The notes beneath the pieces are model-generated. The model was given only the letters and a program-made list of their open reading frames with translations. It was not told the origin of the DNA and did no database searches. A DNA stretch of 64,000 bases. Source: Bugulina stolonifera (lineage: Eukaryota > Bryozoa > Gymnolaemata > Cheilostomatida > Bugulidae). Location of the stretch: positions 25,916,429-25,980,428 of the forward strand of contig OW285187.1 in the NCBI GenBank assembly GCA_935421135.1, read 5' to 3'. Shown piece by piece: positions 11,214 to 24,174 of the stretch (the stretch's first letter is position 1; each line of letters starts with the position of its first letter). A program made the position numbers and the translations under genes.

Positions 11214-14200
11214 ATGGCTGAGCCACATCTAAATGGATCTGCCAGAGGCCCCCCTTCCCCAGGTCGAGATCTTCCTCCAGAGCTGTTAGAAGCAGGATGG
11301 AGAAAGTTTTTCAGCAAACGAGAGCAAAGACCATATTTTTTCAACAAATTTACCAATCAGTCGCTGTGGGACCAGCCTGTTTTAGGGGTGAGTCTTTTTA
11401 GACTGGCTCAGATACTTTTGTTCTTGTCAGTGCAGTGAAATCAGAATATAATCTTTTGTGTTTAAATAATTAATATATGTACCCATGTATCATAAAATCG
11501 TATATTTTCAATAAGGTTCACAATATTTTTGATTGTAAATGCTACAGAGTCCAATAGCTGCTTACCGCCAGGATCCGCTGGGTATCGCCACACCATCTCC
11601 CTCATCTGTGATGTCTCCACCACCCCAGTCCTCCTATGATGGAACTCCTAGACGCCGTCATTCTAGTGTTGACTCACAGCCCCAGGTGCCATGTAAGAGG
11701 AAACCTCCTGTTTATATGAGGTAAGATTCAGTTGAAACAGCTATACTAACAATCTCTTGGACTGCACTGCTACCTAGCAAACAATTCTCTTAATGAATGC
11801 TGGGAACCTAGATACAGCTGATCCTTTTAATAGTGTTACACATGAAAGACATGAATTGGCATTTGTAACTAATAGGCCGATAAGTAGAAGTTTAATTATC
11901 AATGTCAGTAGATAGTTAAACAGTGACTGGTATTATAGCACTATACAATACATTGCATATTATTTGTATTACATTGTAATAATGTATTGTATGAAATCTT
12001 GTTAGCTATGTCGTAATTCTCAAGTTTAATCCACATACATGTACATGTGTATATTAGTTATACTGATGATATTAGAAAGTATGCCCTTGTATTTGAACTA
12101 AGATGTATAATTATCCCTCCGACTGACTACTATCCTACATGTACAGTGATGTCAGAAAGTTTGGAAACACCTACTTTATTTTAGTAACTTCTTAGTTGAC
12201 ATCTTGTTTTTCATTTTTGCATCATTCCTACCCCAACAAATTATATATCAGTGGATTCAGAAAAGTGTGTAGAGTATGTTTGAGCTATAATTGTTTTTAT
12301 TAGCAGTAGCAGCTATGTTTTACAGCAAATTTTTTTGTAGGCTGTCACCATTTACATCTTATTATAATCACCACAAGTTTCATAAAAATAGTAGTACTTA
12401 GAGGTGATGTCACAACAATTACAAATTGATGAATTTTTTAATGATAATGGTGAACAATGACAGTTCAATATTGATTGAACTGCAGTATATTGTCAGCACT
12501 TAGTGGGGTATCCTTTACTTTTAATAACCTGTCGGCAGTGGTGTAGCATGCTTTTTACACGTTTGCTGAGCTCCTCATGGCTGATGGTGTGGTGCCATGC
12601 TCCAGTTATTTTCTCTATTAACTGTCTCTTATTCATTGGTTGTTCTTTTCTGACTAGGTTTCCCATGTTGAGTTGCCACAGATTTTCTATGTGGTTAAGG
12701 TCAGGGCTTTGTGCCGACCATGGTACGGTTCGAACGTCTTTAGCCGTCATTCATTTCTTCACAATTTTGGTGCAATGACATGGTCATCTTGGAAGTATGA
12801 ATTTTAGAGCAGAAAATGCTGCCAAGCTCTGCAACTCTTTTTCCTGATAATCAAACTTGGTACTTCCAAGATGACAATGCACCATGCCAAGATTGTGAAG
12901 GAATGGATAACCGCTAAAGACGTGCGAACCATACCATAGTCGGCACAAAGCCCCGACCTTAACCACATAGCAAACCTGTGGCAACACATGGGAAACCTAG
13001 TCAGAAAACAGCAACCAATGAATAAGAGACAGTTGATAGACAAAATAATTGGAGCATGGCACCACATAATCAGCCATGAGGAGCTCAGCAAACGTGTAAA
13101 AAGTATGCCACACCGCTGCCGACTGGTTATTGAGAGTAAAAGATGCCATATTAAATACTGACAACATACTGCAGTTCAATTTACTAATAAACTGTCATTG
13201 TTTACCATTGTCATTAAAAAACTCAACAATTAGTAATTTTTGTGACATCCCGTCCTGTAAGTACTACTGTCTTTGTGCAACTCGTTGTGATTAATGATAT
13301 GATGTAAATGGTGATAGCCTATACAAAAAATTCTGTAAAACTTAGCTGCTACTGCTAATGGAGACAATTATAGGTTTAAAATATTCTTCACACTTTTCTG
13401 AATCCACTGATATATAATTTGTTGGGGTAGGAATGATACAAAAGTGAAAAATCATGCCAACTTAAAAATTACTAAAATAAAGTAGGCGTTTCCAAACTTT
13501 CTGACACCACTGTATATTCGCAGTTCATCATGGAATCTAGAAATCCCGACCAATGTGATTATATATGAGAGAGCAATGAGTGACATCTACCCTCCGCACC
13601 CTGAAGTAGAGGCAGCCAGAGCTCAGGCTGTCAACAAGTTGAGGCAGCAATACGATGAATCATGCTATACCCGTGAAGGTTTGTGCTGTGCTAATATTGG
13701 AATTCCAACCTCTTATTGTATAATGTAATGATTTTGGTGAAGAATTGTTTTTATGGATAATTTGAATCTTTATTTTACCTGAAACACCCAATTCCATCCC
13801 GATGTTAGTTTAATATCTGAACTTACATAAAGTCTAGTAATAGGTATGTATTCCAGACCAAACCAGATACAGAATGCATGCACTGTTCAAATACTGACCT
13901 CAATGCGCTCAATTATAGGTGTGCACGCACCTGTGGAGTCCTTTAATAGATGGCTATTGGAAAGGAAGGTATGTGACCAAGCTCAAGGCCCTTCCTCTGA
14001 TCCCATCTTGCCCAGTGATTGTGCAGACCCCATATCTCCGTCCATGTGTAGGGAAATATTGAACGATATCCCTGTGAAACTGGTGAAGCCCAAGTATGTG
14101 AGTGATGTGAGACGTCAACTGACCAAGTATGCCGAGGGTGCCAAGAAGATTGTTGAGGACAGGTAGGTGATGTGCCTGCACCACTGTTTGTTCTCGTACA

Positions 14201-17200
14201 TTGTATTTTATTATACAACACAGGTGTTAGCTGGAAATTTGCTCTACCCTGTATTGCAGTTTTTGAAATTTTCAAATGCATTCACATTGTGTCTGCTACG
14301 GCTTGCAGTGCACACTGGGATAGCAGCTACAGTGCATACTGGGATAGCAGCTGCAGTGCATACTGGGATAGCGATATAAAAATTGAAGGTCAGCTGTCAC
14401 CAATGCATTTGATTAGCATCCTACTATGTCACTGTGAGACTTAATATAACTTGTTGTATTTCTCTGATCCTACAGTAGAATCACAATGATATTCTGTAGA
14501 AATGTGACACCAGAAAGCAGGAAGATAGTCAAGTGGAACGTAGAGGACTCATTTGCCTGGGTGAGGAAACAGGTGAATGGTTCTTATGATGACTATATGG
14601 AGAGACTATCGCACCTCAAGGCTCAATGTCAGCCACACATTAATGAGGCTGCTCGCTCAGGGATCGAATCCATCTGTAAGAAAATATACAATCTTGCAAA
14701 GGAGGAAACCAAAAGACTCAGCCAGCTGTCAGCAAAGATTTGGTCAGAAAATATGATTCCCGGTGGGTCTTGTGTGTGTAATATCTAATACATTACATGT
14801 TGTATGTTTGATTCGATCAAATATTTTTATATCCATCAAGGTATTTGTAGCCTCGGTTCTTGGGAAATGCTGAACCTGCTAATGTAAGGTACTCTAACAC
14901 TAGGATCTGAATCACTTATACTGCTCTAGTTGTTCTAGAAGTTTCATTTTGACGTTACGCTGTGTAGATTTAATTAATCATATGCTTTCTCAAAGGGCGA
15001 TACATGCATGTAGGTACAAGTAGCAAGGCTGTGTCTGTTTGTAGAAGTTGTCTCCCCTCGTCTGACGACAGAGAGGAAGGTGTTTTGTTACCCGAGGATA
15101 TTAGGAACTCCATCTCCACGACTACCGGCTATTGCTATAAACTCTGCTAAGGATAACACTTCTCTCAAATACAATGATGATACCCTTAACATAAGCACCC
15201 TCTACTTCTATAAACTGGTAAGATATACTTAACATCAGCACCCTCTACTTCTATAAACTAGTAAGATACCCTTAACATCAGCACCCTCTACTTCTATAAA
15301 CTGGTAAGATATACTTAACATCAGCACCCTCTACTTCTATAAACTGGTAAGATACCCTTAACATCAGCACCCTCTACTTCTATAAACTAGTAAGATATAC
15401 TTAACATCAGCACCCTCTACTTCTATAAACTAGTAAGATACCCTTAACATCAGCACCCTCTACTTCTATAAGCTAGTAAGATACCCTTAACATCAGCACC
15501 CTCTACTTCTATAAACTAGTAAGATACCCTTAACATCAGCACCCTCTACTTCTATAAACTAGTAAGATATACTTAACATCAGCACCCTCCACTTCTATAA
15601 ACTGGTAAGATATACTTAACATCAGCACCCTCTACTTCTATAAACTAGTAAGATACCCTTAACATCAGCACCCTCTACTTCTATAAACTAGTAAGATATA
15701 CTTAACATCAGCACCCTCCACTTCTATAAACTGGTAAGATATACTTAACATCAGCACCCTCTACTTCTATAAACTAGTAAGATATACTTAACATCAGCAC
15801 CCTCCACTTCTATAAACTAGTAAGATACCCTTAACATCAGCACCCTCTACTTCTATAAACTGGTAAGATACCCTTAACATCAGCACCCTCTACTTCTATA
15901 AACACAAACTATACATAGTAAGAGGCGCCTTCAGTCAGTAATAGAATGTTCAATGGTATAATAATTATAAATATGTACTGACTAATATCTTATTAACAGT
16001 GTTTATATTTTCTGTAAAAATTGCACTGTGCCAATTTTTTTTTGAATAACTAAGATATTAACTTCATGAATAAGAAGTTACTCTCCCCTGTAATAAAGAT
16101 CAAGTATTCTATTGCTTGGGAAGACAACTTCGAAAATAATACTTTTACATTTTGAACAATAACTCAAAGTTCACCGGTTGCTGCCATGCAGGGCAGAGTA
16201 CATGTGCATGTATATGATATAATATTATTAGTATCCAAGAACTATGTAAATTAGAGTGTTGTTTTGTTGCTGTTTAGATTACCCTATTAATAACTCTACA
16301 ATAACATGCATTGTTAGTGAAGCTGTAAGCCAAGGCTATATGTACATACATGTACCTATATGTGTACCGTAGTAATAGTGGTGGGCTATGTAACTATTTT
16401 CTACATGAACTCTGTAATTCTATGTTTCAGGAACATCTATATAAACTAAACTGTAAGGATGATCCAAGGAATGAACACTTCCTTACTAGACTCTGGTGTC
16501 TGCTGAGAAGATATCAGGTGCGTACACAGTACACACTCCCTCCCTCCCCGCTCACTCCCTCCCTCCCCGCTCACTCGCTCCTCCTCTTTCATAGAGTATA
16601 TAGTACATGCTAGACTTAGATACTTATGTGAACTGAGTGGATATGAAAATAATTAGTGTGAAATTTAATAAAAAATATGATACAGTGAATAGGTGATGGT
16701 TGACCCAGACATTATGGATAGTGCGCTGACTTGGCATGGCTCCGTCAGCGATTTATACTAGTCTGGTAGTTCCTGCATTGCAACATCAAATACAAGTTCA
16801 AAATGTGTACACAATCGGAATCTATTGTAGTAGTGTGTCTGTAAGATGAAGATATCCCATACAATATATCGCTGGACGTGTTTTATCCCGGAAGAATCCA
16901 CCTAATTGTCATTAATGTTGTATTAATATTCATAGCGGCCGATGGCCGTTCTAATTGATCGTATATATGACAACAATGAATGCTTTTCTGTAGACGTACT
17001 ACGGTTTACATAAGAATGAAGGACTATCGCTGCAAGCAGCCCTACCTGTGCCTGTATTTGAGTGCCTGAACAGGGTGTTTGGAGTAACATTTGAGTGCTT
17101 TGCCTCTCCTCTCAATTGCTACTACAAGCAGTACTGCTCGGCATTTGCTGACACGGATGGATACTTTGGTTCTAGAGGGTGAGTTCAGCTACTACATGTA

Positions 17201-20099
17201 GTGCGATATGGTAATACGGTTGATTACGTGCAGTACCTCACTCACCGATACTCTCTCTCTTCGTCACAGTGCTAAACAGTTTCGGTTGATAACTGCAGAG
17301 TCCTGGAGAATTTAAATATTGAGAGATGAGTGCACTGCATTGTACAGTAAAAAGAATTGTTCTCTCCATATTCATTATCAGAGAAGTTAGTATCAAACCA
17401 GAATTTTGGTTGTTTGTTTATAATGTGCTGTATGTATACAGTTGTATGTATATGCAGAAGTCATACAACATTGTCATACTGTTGTCTTTGTTTAGACCAC
17501 TGTTTGACTTCCACCCTCTCTCTGGTTCGTTTGAGGCCAACCCTCCTTTCAGCGAGGAGCTCATGGAAGCTATGGTTAACCATTTTGAAGTACGTTATGT
17601 TAACTCTGTTATTAACGTACAAGTAAATACCGCTGTATCATATATGTATCATGTACACTGTATGTGTGGGGGTTTGATGGGGCCAGGCTGTAGATATTTA
17701 TGTGCCTGTAATACAGGATCTACTCTACCATCGGCCTTGATAAACAATAGTCATAGAGTATAGGTAAATAGAATGTGGACCTTTGGGCTCTTGCCGTAGG
17801 CTGCTCCAGCATAAACATGATAAACTAACTGGGGATGTTTTACTGTGTAATGGTAGAGATGTTTGTAGGCATGTATCAGATGTTTGTCTGTTTTGCTTGT
17901 ACTGTAAAACATATTCATGGTCACAGGAAGGTGAACATACCGATAGAGCTCATTGGAGTACTCTATACTGTATGGTGAATATGCTATGAAATAGGGATGT
18001 AAGTCAATGTACCTCATGCAATGTAAATTATTATTTTAGACTCTGCTGGAGAGCTCTGATGAACCGCTGTCATTTGTCATCTGCCTACCTGAATGGAGAG
18101 ACCCACCAACTAAGGCCTTGATACGGCTGGAGTCTAGCAGGTGGGTGCCTTATCTTCATTTGTATGTATATACTGTATATGTACGCGTGTGTATGTATCG
18201 TATAGTAAGGGGAGTATCCAAGGTTGAGACTGGCTGATATACATGTATGTTCCAGGGAATACATTCCAAGTGCTGGTTTTGTTTTAGGCGAGCTATTAGG
18301 AGGATTACGTGCCCCCTCCCTCTCTTTCTAAAATGTGGAATTTAAAAAAATTGTGATGAACAGATCCATAGCTAGTTCACAATCACATATCACAGAATGC
18401 TTCAACTTTCTTCAGCAAATAATTTCTGCTTTTGGTGTGACTGTACTGGCAATTAATTAATTAGCCAGAGGGAATTAGAGAATTGATCCCCACCCTGGTA
18501 GCATGTATGTGTAGTTTGTATCATATATTTATTCTAATCACTGTATCTGTATCCACACGGATTCATAACACACAGTTCCCCAAACCAAGGGTCACTCAGG
18601 GAAGGGCAGATTTATGACTATATAATTGAGTTGCTGCTGTTTCAATTAATCTCTTTGTGTTGAAGTGTGCCAGTGTTTATATAAAGGCTGCACCTGTTAA
18701 ATCTACTATAATAGTATTACTGTGTATGTGTATAACGTATAGCAACGTGTGTACATTAATTAATGCCTTCCCTCCATTATGACATTAACATGACATCTCT
18801 GTGGTTACCGACACCAGTGGCCATCTATCTATTTACATGCAGGACTCTGGCTGCTTTCTTGTAAGATTTAGTTTAACTTATGGTTGTATAGTTATAATGT
18901 TTTCTTTCCTGGCTGAGCTGAGCCTAATAGCAAAGTAACTACATCAACAATAATGTTAATGTTACCTACCTTCACATAGGTCTTTGTGGGGGGGGGAGCT
19001 GAGTTAAATAATGGAAAAGACAACTTTTCCACCTGAACTGTTCTCCTGAAGAAGTCTAGCTATGTCAAAATCATGTAAAGTTTGATGTAAGACTAGAGTT
19101 GTGAAACCTAAAGTACTCATGTATGTCCATCATAGACTAATCCTTATAAATGAAATCTGAATTGGTAAACTCAATCCATTTTTAGGTTTAAAAGGAAGCA
19201 GTTTGTGGTACCGGCATACGAACATGAGTATAGACACGGCTTTCAGCATCTCCGTTCCATGTAAGTAGACAGACTACTACCATAACCTACTACCTATTAG
19301 ACATACACTGTATACATATATACACACTATAATATCGATAGGCATGTATCTATCTGCTTGTACTCCTGCACTAATGGAGAACTTTGTTTCCTTTCTAGCA
19401 TAATGTTCCACCCACCTGCCACCCACCCCACAACTACCTGCTCCTAGTTTACTATGTGTTATTCATTGCTCCACTCCCTCACTGCAGCCTGTTGATTCCC
19501 TAATTAATTACTTATTATTAAAGAGCTGTAAATGCCAATCATATGATCTGAATATTCTACTGATTGAGCAGTTATACATGGGAGTAATTGTCAGAGCATA
19601 TCTGCCACTGCTGCCACTACCTCCTGCTGCCACTACCTCCTGCTGCCACTACCTCCTGCAGCTGTAGGATACACTTTGACTAGGGCAAACATAGTTCCTG
19701 TTGATCTAACTTTCTTTGTATACGTCAAGAGTGTTGAGAAATAATATAACTACAGCTTTCCAATCAGTCTTCTTGCATTTGGATATTTTTAAGAACTAAC
19801 GCGCCATGCCATAGGCCCCAGGATTGCTAATTGATAGATGGACATCATATGTACAGGCTGATTGCCAAATCAACTCAACGACAGGATTCACCTTCACTTC
19901 TCTTATCTTACATTTTAGTGAAGATGTGTATATCCGGTCGTCACATGGCACGCTGGTAGTATTTCTACAGAATGAGGCTGGATTTGCAAAATGGGGCCCA
20001 ACACCGGAGCGTCTATCCGAACTGGCCGTCTCATTTCAGGCTGCCAAGAGAGTTAAACCTCCAATAAATACGAACAGTTCTGTCCCCCAGGCAACATAA
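11214..20099 (+). CDS. PCIF1: PCIF1/CAPAM, cap-specific mRNA (m6Am) adenosine N6-methyltransferase, 12 exons
   Basis: Exons are 11214-11387, 11548-11720, 13524-13678, 13919-14162, 14476-14762, 15045-15217, 16431-16517, 16994-17178, 17496-17589, 18040-18140, 19186-19260 and 19919-20099, giving 642 aa (human about 704). Family knowledge: PCIF1 binds phosphorylated RNA polymerase II CTD by its WW domain and methylates N6 of the cap-adjacent 2'-O-methyladenosine. Seen here: a WW domain in exon 1 ([18 protein letters not shown] through NQSLWDQP, residues about 27-56); a proline-rich linker in exon 2; the helical domain with [11 protein letters not shown] and [10 protein letters not shown]; then the methyltransferase core with [42 protein letters not shown] and the catalytic NPPF at 17539-17550 inside [15 protein letters not shown]. 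The end [11 protein letters not shown] matches the conserved C-terminus. Exon 5 could start at 14479 instead of 14476 (tandem acceptor). Introns 2 and 6 carry a palindromic Tc1 and a donor-bearing tandem array. Confidence 0.96.
12144..13512. mobile_element. Palindromic (fold-back) Tc1-like transposon in PCIF1 intron 2
   Basis: The ends are inverted copies beginning CAGTGATGTCAGAAAGTTTG and (reverse complement) CAGTGGTGTCAGAAAGTTTG, each bordered by TA (12142-12143 and 13513-13514), the Tc1/mariner target. The inverted similarity is not confined to the ends: it runs on through both arms to a loop at about 12800-12860. Both arms contain the C-terminal Tc1 transposase region. On the minus strand at 12493-12750 the phrase [11 protein letters not shown] marks the DDE/D end; the plus-strand arm at 12880-13160 has the same region interrupted by stops. 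The right end lies 9 bp, including the TA, from the exon 3 acceptor. Confidence 0.9.
14305..14368 (+). repeat. Short tandem repeat, about 24-bp unit, nearly 3 copies
   Basis: The unit CAGTGCATACTGGGATAGCAG recurs with minor changes within PCIF1 intron 4. It stays open in two frames by chance but does not join an exon. Confidence 0.75.
15177..15908 (+). repeat. 43-bp tandem array seeded by PCIF1 exon 6 end and its splice donor, about 17 units
   Basis: Unit 1 is the last 41 bp of exon 6 (GATACCCTTAACATAAGCAC through CTTCTATAAACTG) plus the first bases of the intron (GTAA). It is then repeated about 16 times downstream with few changes, mainly GATACCC versus GATATAC and CTG versus CTA before GTAAGA. 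Nearly every unit therefore keeps a consensus-like donor GTAAGATA. The last unit, ending near 15905, runs into ACACAAACT and lacks GT. Since 43 is not a multiple of three and the first extension reads into a TAA, only the first donor gives an intact PCIF1. Confidence 0.95.
19608..19664 (+). repeat. Tandem repeat of GCTGCCACTACCTCCT
   Basis: Three to four copies of a 16-17 bp pyrimidine-rich unit lie in the last PCIF1 intron (19261-19918). No coding consequence. Confidence 0.7.
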
Positions 20100-20736
20100 T
20101 CTAACCTATATTATTCTCACTATGTGAAATGCTACATTATATAGTTTATTTATATTGTATATAGTTTGCTGCATGTACATTTACAGTCCTCGATCTATAT
20201 AAGTGCAATGTATATAAGTATATCCATCTATCGTAATGTGAATGATTTAAATCGTCAATTAGAATGACATAATTAACCGTATGATGATTTTATTTTTTAT
20301 ATTTTTAGGCTTTTAGCACTCACCGTATACATTAAGTCAGTAATTATCCACTTGTATATAAAAATAGTGTCAACTCTGTTGCTAATGCTACAGCTAGTGT
20401 AATGATAATATTATTACTAATAGGCTATTGTTAAAAAAAATTGTAAAAACCACATCAGGTGAGATTCATTTCCAACATTTTATCCTTTACGCATTTATAA
20501 CTTGAAAAAACAATATTGAATATACATGTACATTAATATGTTATAAATATTGATTTCAGTAGAATAGAGATAATTTGATTAATCAGTGTTTGAACTCTGT
20601 CTAAATAATCTCTGTCTGTTCTATATTATATTGTATTAAATGTTGATTATTCTATGTACACAAAACAACATATGCATTAAAATACATGTGATAATAATAA
20701 TTATAATAGTGAATCTTAACGTTTCTATATTTAGAA

Positions 20737-21907
20737 CTACTCTCGTTGACTTTTCTGTTTGCGCCTGTGACAAGACGCCTCCTCATGCTTGTACAGGTAA
20801 CTCTTTAATGCAAACATTTTGCCACAGTACGAGCACTGGAAAGGCTTGTCTGTAGAATGGGTCTGCATATGGGCTCTTAAGTTGGACCTATCGGCAAACG
20901 ATTTGCCACACTTGGTGCATTTGAAGGGTTTCTCACCAGTGTGAGTCCGAAGATGACCTTGCAACAGCCATGGCCTTGAGAATGATTTACCACATGTCTT
21001 GCATACACAACATTGACTGTGAGTTCGCAAATGCATACTAAAGGCCGGCATAGATACATAGACTTTACCACATTGTGGGCATTCCTTTGCCTTCTTGTCT
21101 GTAATACTTCTATGTATCTGTTTATGCCTCGCCAAATTGCTAGAAGTACTGTAACGTTTGTTACACTGTAGACAGGTATAGTCTCCATCTACTTGTTCTT
21201 CGGGAAATTCTAATTGATCGACCCTTTGAACATCTACGGTCTCTTCTTGCTCCAGCTTGAGGCTTCTTAGATTGATATTGTCGGAGCTGGTTACCTTCTT
21301 GTCACTAGGAGGAGTAATTACCCTTATCGGCATTGGTGTAATGACCTCTGCAGCGTTATCATGTGTAGAAGCGGCTCTCCAAGAGTTCACTGACAGATCA
21401 ACCGGCTGATCCTGTATTTTCTCCAAAGACGACTTCTTGGATACATCTGTTGGCTTCCAATATGGCATGTCACCATATAGGCTGGCCAATGCCATTAGGG
21501 TATTCTGTACATGCTGATGTGCATAAGATGGCAATGCTTCACCCATATTGGATAGTGTACACAGCTCCTTCATTTTACCATTATAGATGGTCTTTCTATG
21601 GAAATCTAGAAAAGTATGACCTTTCTTGTACACCGTATACTGATAATTTGCTTCATTCACTACAAGTTCTCAAACACTCCAAACTGGATGTACATGTACA
21701 GGTAATATAATTTCAAACTTGAAAACTAAATGCATATTGTAAAGCGCAACCAAGATTCTAAATATTTCAACCTTTTAGTTGCCTCTATAATATTCACATT
21801 TTTATTGTCTGTATTGTTTCTGTAACATTGAATAAGTTACCTGTTTTGGTAGACCAAGGTGTGCCTCCATTATACCTCCGATTGGTTACAAGAAAAGCTT
21901 TCGGCAT
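20737..21907 (-). CDS. SCRT: Scratch-like Snail-superfamily C2H2 zinc-finger repressor, 2 exons
   Basis: Exon 1 is 21907-21841 and encodes [13 protein letters not shown], a SNAG domain (vertebrate consensus MPRSFLVK). Exon 2 is 21659-20737; a phase-1 junction gives 329 aa. Family knowledge: Snail/Scratch proteins are DNA-binding repressors that recruit LSD1/CoREST through SNAG and CtBP through PxDLS. Seen here: SNAG at residue 1; a CtBP-type PVDLS at about 108-112; and five C2H2-type fingers at about 185-319. Finger wording is specifically Scratch-like: [63 protein letters not shown] and [15 protein letters not shown]. The last finger ends in Cys (C2HC), as in Scratch. The gene is convergent with PCIF1; the two stop codons are 637 bp apart. 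Confidence 0.93.
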
Positions 21908-22782
21908 TTTCAGAATAAATCAACTGAGACTAACTGATACCTAACAGTAATTCTGTAATGCACTAGCAGCAGCATTCCATTATGCTGCTGCCTTGCTCAA
22001 CAAGTGGTCTAATGTGTACATCATTAGATAGCTTATCTTATATTGCAGAAATGTCTTTGTTTTAACTAATCCCTAATTAGCAGTAAAATAATCATAGTGC
22101 ATGAATGGAACTGCCTATGCCTGCCTTAATGGCATAGTGCAGATGCAATTTGTAAATAACAAATATATTAATACCAAATATGTTCCATATAAGGTGAGCC
22201 ACTTGTATACACAGTGAGAACAGCTAAATAACATAATACACCCATTGATTCACAGCAGACAAGGTATTGGAGCACTAATATATATTATGCAAGTCTAGTA
22301 TTTTAGAATGAAGACCAGTTTTCCAAACTAACCAATAAGACAACAAGTCATATGCAAGTTGTATACACAACAACATCATTCATGTAGACTTATGTTCAAC
22401 TAAATTCTTTTTATTGGTTGTGTGAAGGAAGAGTAAACCATACATTATTGCTAAAAGTACTGTATCATTGGTATTAACTGGTGTATACATCAAATTATAT
22501 ACATGATCTTTGGTTCACTAGAGTGAATAGATGGCTAGAAGTAAACTAATACACATGTAAGGTAGACTCACAACAAACTATTTGGAGAAATTGGTAGAAA
22601 TTTTACTCAACGACACTAATAAGTTGATTCACCATCAGTCTAACAAAATACAATTAAATAATATAGAAATCAATTGTTTGATATAACGGACAATACATAT
22701 ACACGATATATCAAAAAGTTATAGTTTTGTATCAACATTAGTGATGTCATTATGTAGGAATTTGGAATGTACACAAATGTAA

Positions 22783-24062
22783 CTAAGTTTTCACAGTCCA
22801 TGGACACTCCTTGTTACTCTTCCATTCAGCAGTTGAATCTTCATAGATCTCCTATAATAAATCAAAACAAAATCGAACAGAATCGCTTAGCATCAGAGAA
22901 TTCAAGCAGGAAAATAACGAACTGCATGTATATAATACATTACAAAGTATACACAACATGTACATGTATGTATAATTACAGTATCAAAGTCTATAATAGT
23001 TGGAGTTGTCTGTTCTTACAGAAAATCAACTGTGGTAGATGAAACAACTTCCAAAATGCTTGCATAACATTCGAATGAGTTACCATGTGAGTGACAGAGT
23101 GGCATAATATACTATAGTCTATACAGACTAAGAGACTACTAACCTTCTTCCAAATGGGCACTGTAGCCTTCAGTTGGTTTATACACTGTTCAACTGCACT
23201 GATTGCTGCCGCCCTGTGAGGTGATGATATAGCTATAACAACACTAGCTTCACATACTGGTACCAGCCTACAAGTACATGCAAGACATAAATATGCCAGC
23301 AATTTACATATAGATCTACTGTCATGTACATGTATGATGAGATGATTTTTGTGGTAACAGCTAACCATGAATAGCGAATACTTTGTGTACACAGACACAA
23401 AAGGTCATTGGGGTAGTACATAGAAAATAGAAACTATTATAAAAGTAAGTGGCTTAGTGACTCAGGTTAGTAGTGTGTCATTATTTTCCGATGAACTCAC
23501 CCGAGTCTATGTGCAATAGAGATTTTTCCTAAGTCATGAAATTTAGTTCGTAACTCAAGACATATTTTGGCAAGTTCCTTCACAGCCATGTTGTTGTAAC
23601 ATTCATATTCCAAAGTTTTAACTTTCTGGCCATTGAAATTATCTCTGGTAGTTCCTAAAACATCCACAGTAGTTTACAGACACATGTACTACCACACAAC
23701 ATAGCTTCAAATAATGGAAGCCATATCTAGAGAAAGACAGCGGAGTTTTGGTAATGCTATTGTTTACCAGAATAGTAAAAACTCCACAAACTACCAATCT
23801 AGTTTCAATTCTTATCTCTTGAATTTGATAGGTAGACGGGCTGTTGCAAACAATACTTATGATACTCAGGCTAGAGTTTATGAAAGAATTAGAACCCAGT
23901 CTAGCGTCAGAATTAGAACATACCTATAAATGATGATATACCACCACAGTGAGGTAAGACAACTCTTTGTATGTGATCACCAACATCAATCTTTTCATGG
24001 GTGAGCAGTATCATATCCCCGGTTTCTATCTGTACACAACATCCAGCATCAGCAGTTGTCAT
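22783..24062 (-). CDS. MOCS2: Molybdopterin synthase large subunit, MOCS2B (MoaE), 4 exons
   Basis: Exons are 24062-23924, 23654-23501, 23267-23144 and 22851-22783, giving 161 aa. Role: with MOCS2A it converts cyclic pyranopterin monophosphate to molybdopterin by inserting two sulfurs, in the cytosol. Seen here: [19 protein letters not shown] (core strand and conserved GTTR), [53 protein letters not shown], and the active-site segment [20 protein letters not shown] with the two conserved lysine positions. It ends KECPWTVKT. The ATG at 24062 is the first in frame and lies 112 nt after the MOCS2A stop with no splice signal needed between them, so both frames can sit on one transcript. Confidence 0.93.
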
Positions 24063-24174
24063 AGCAACCAAATGGCCACTACTAATTGGTAAAATATGCT
24101 TTGTGGTTACTAGTGATTAGAGGAACACCCTGGCAGTTAATACCCTGTTCAGATATTCTGGAGGAACACCCAGG

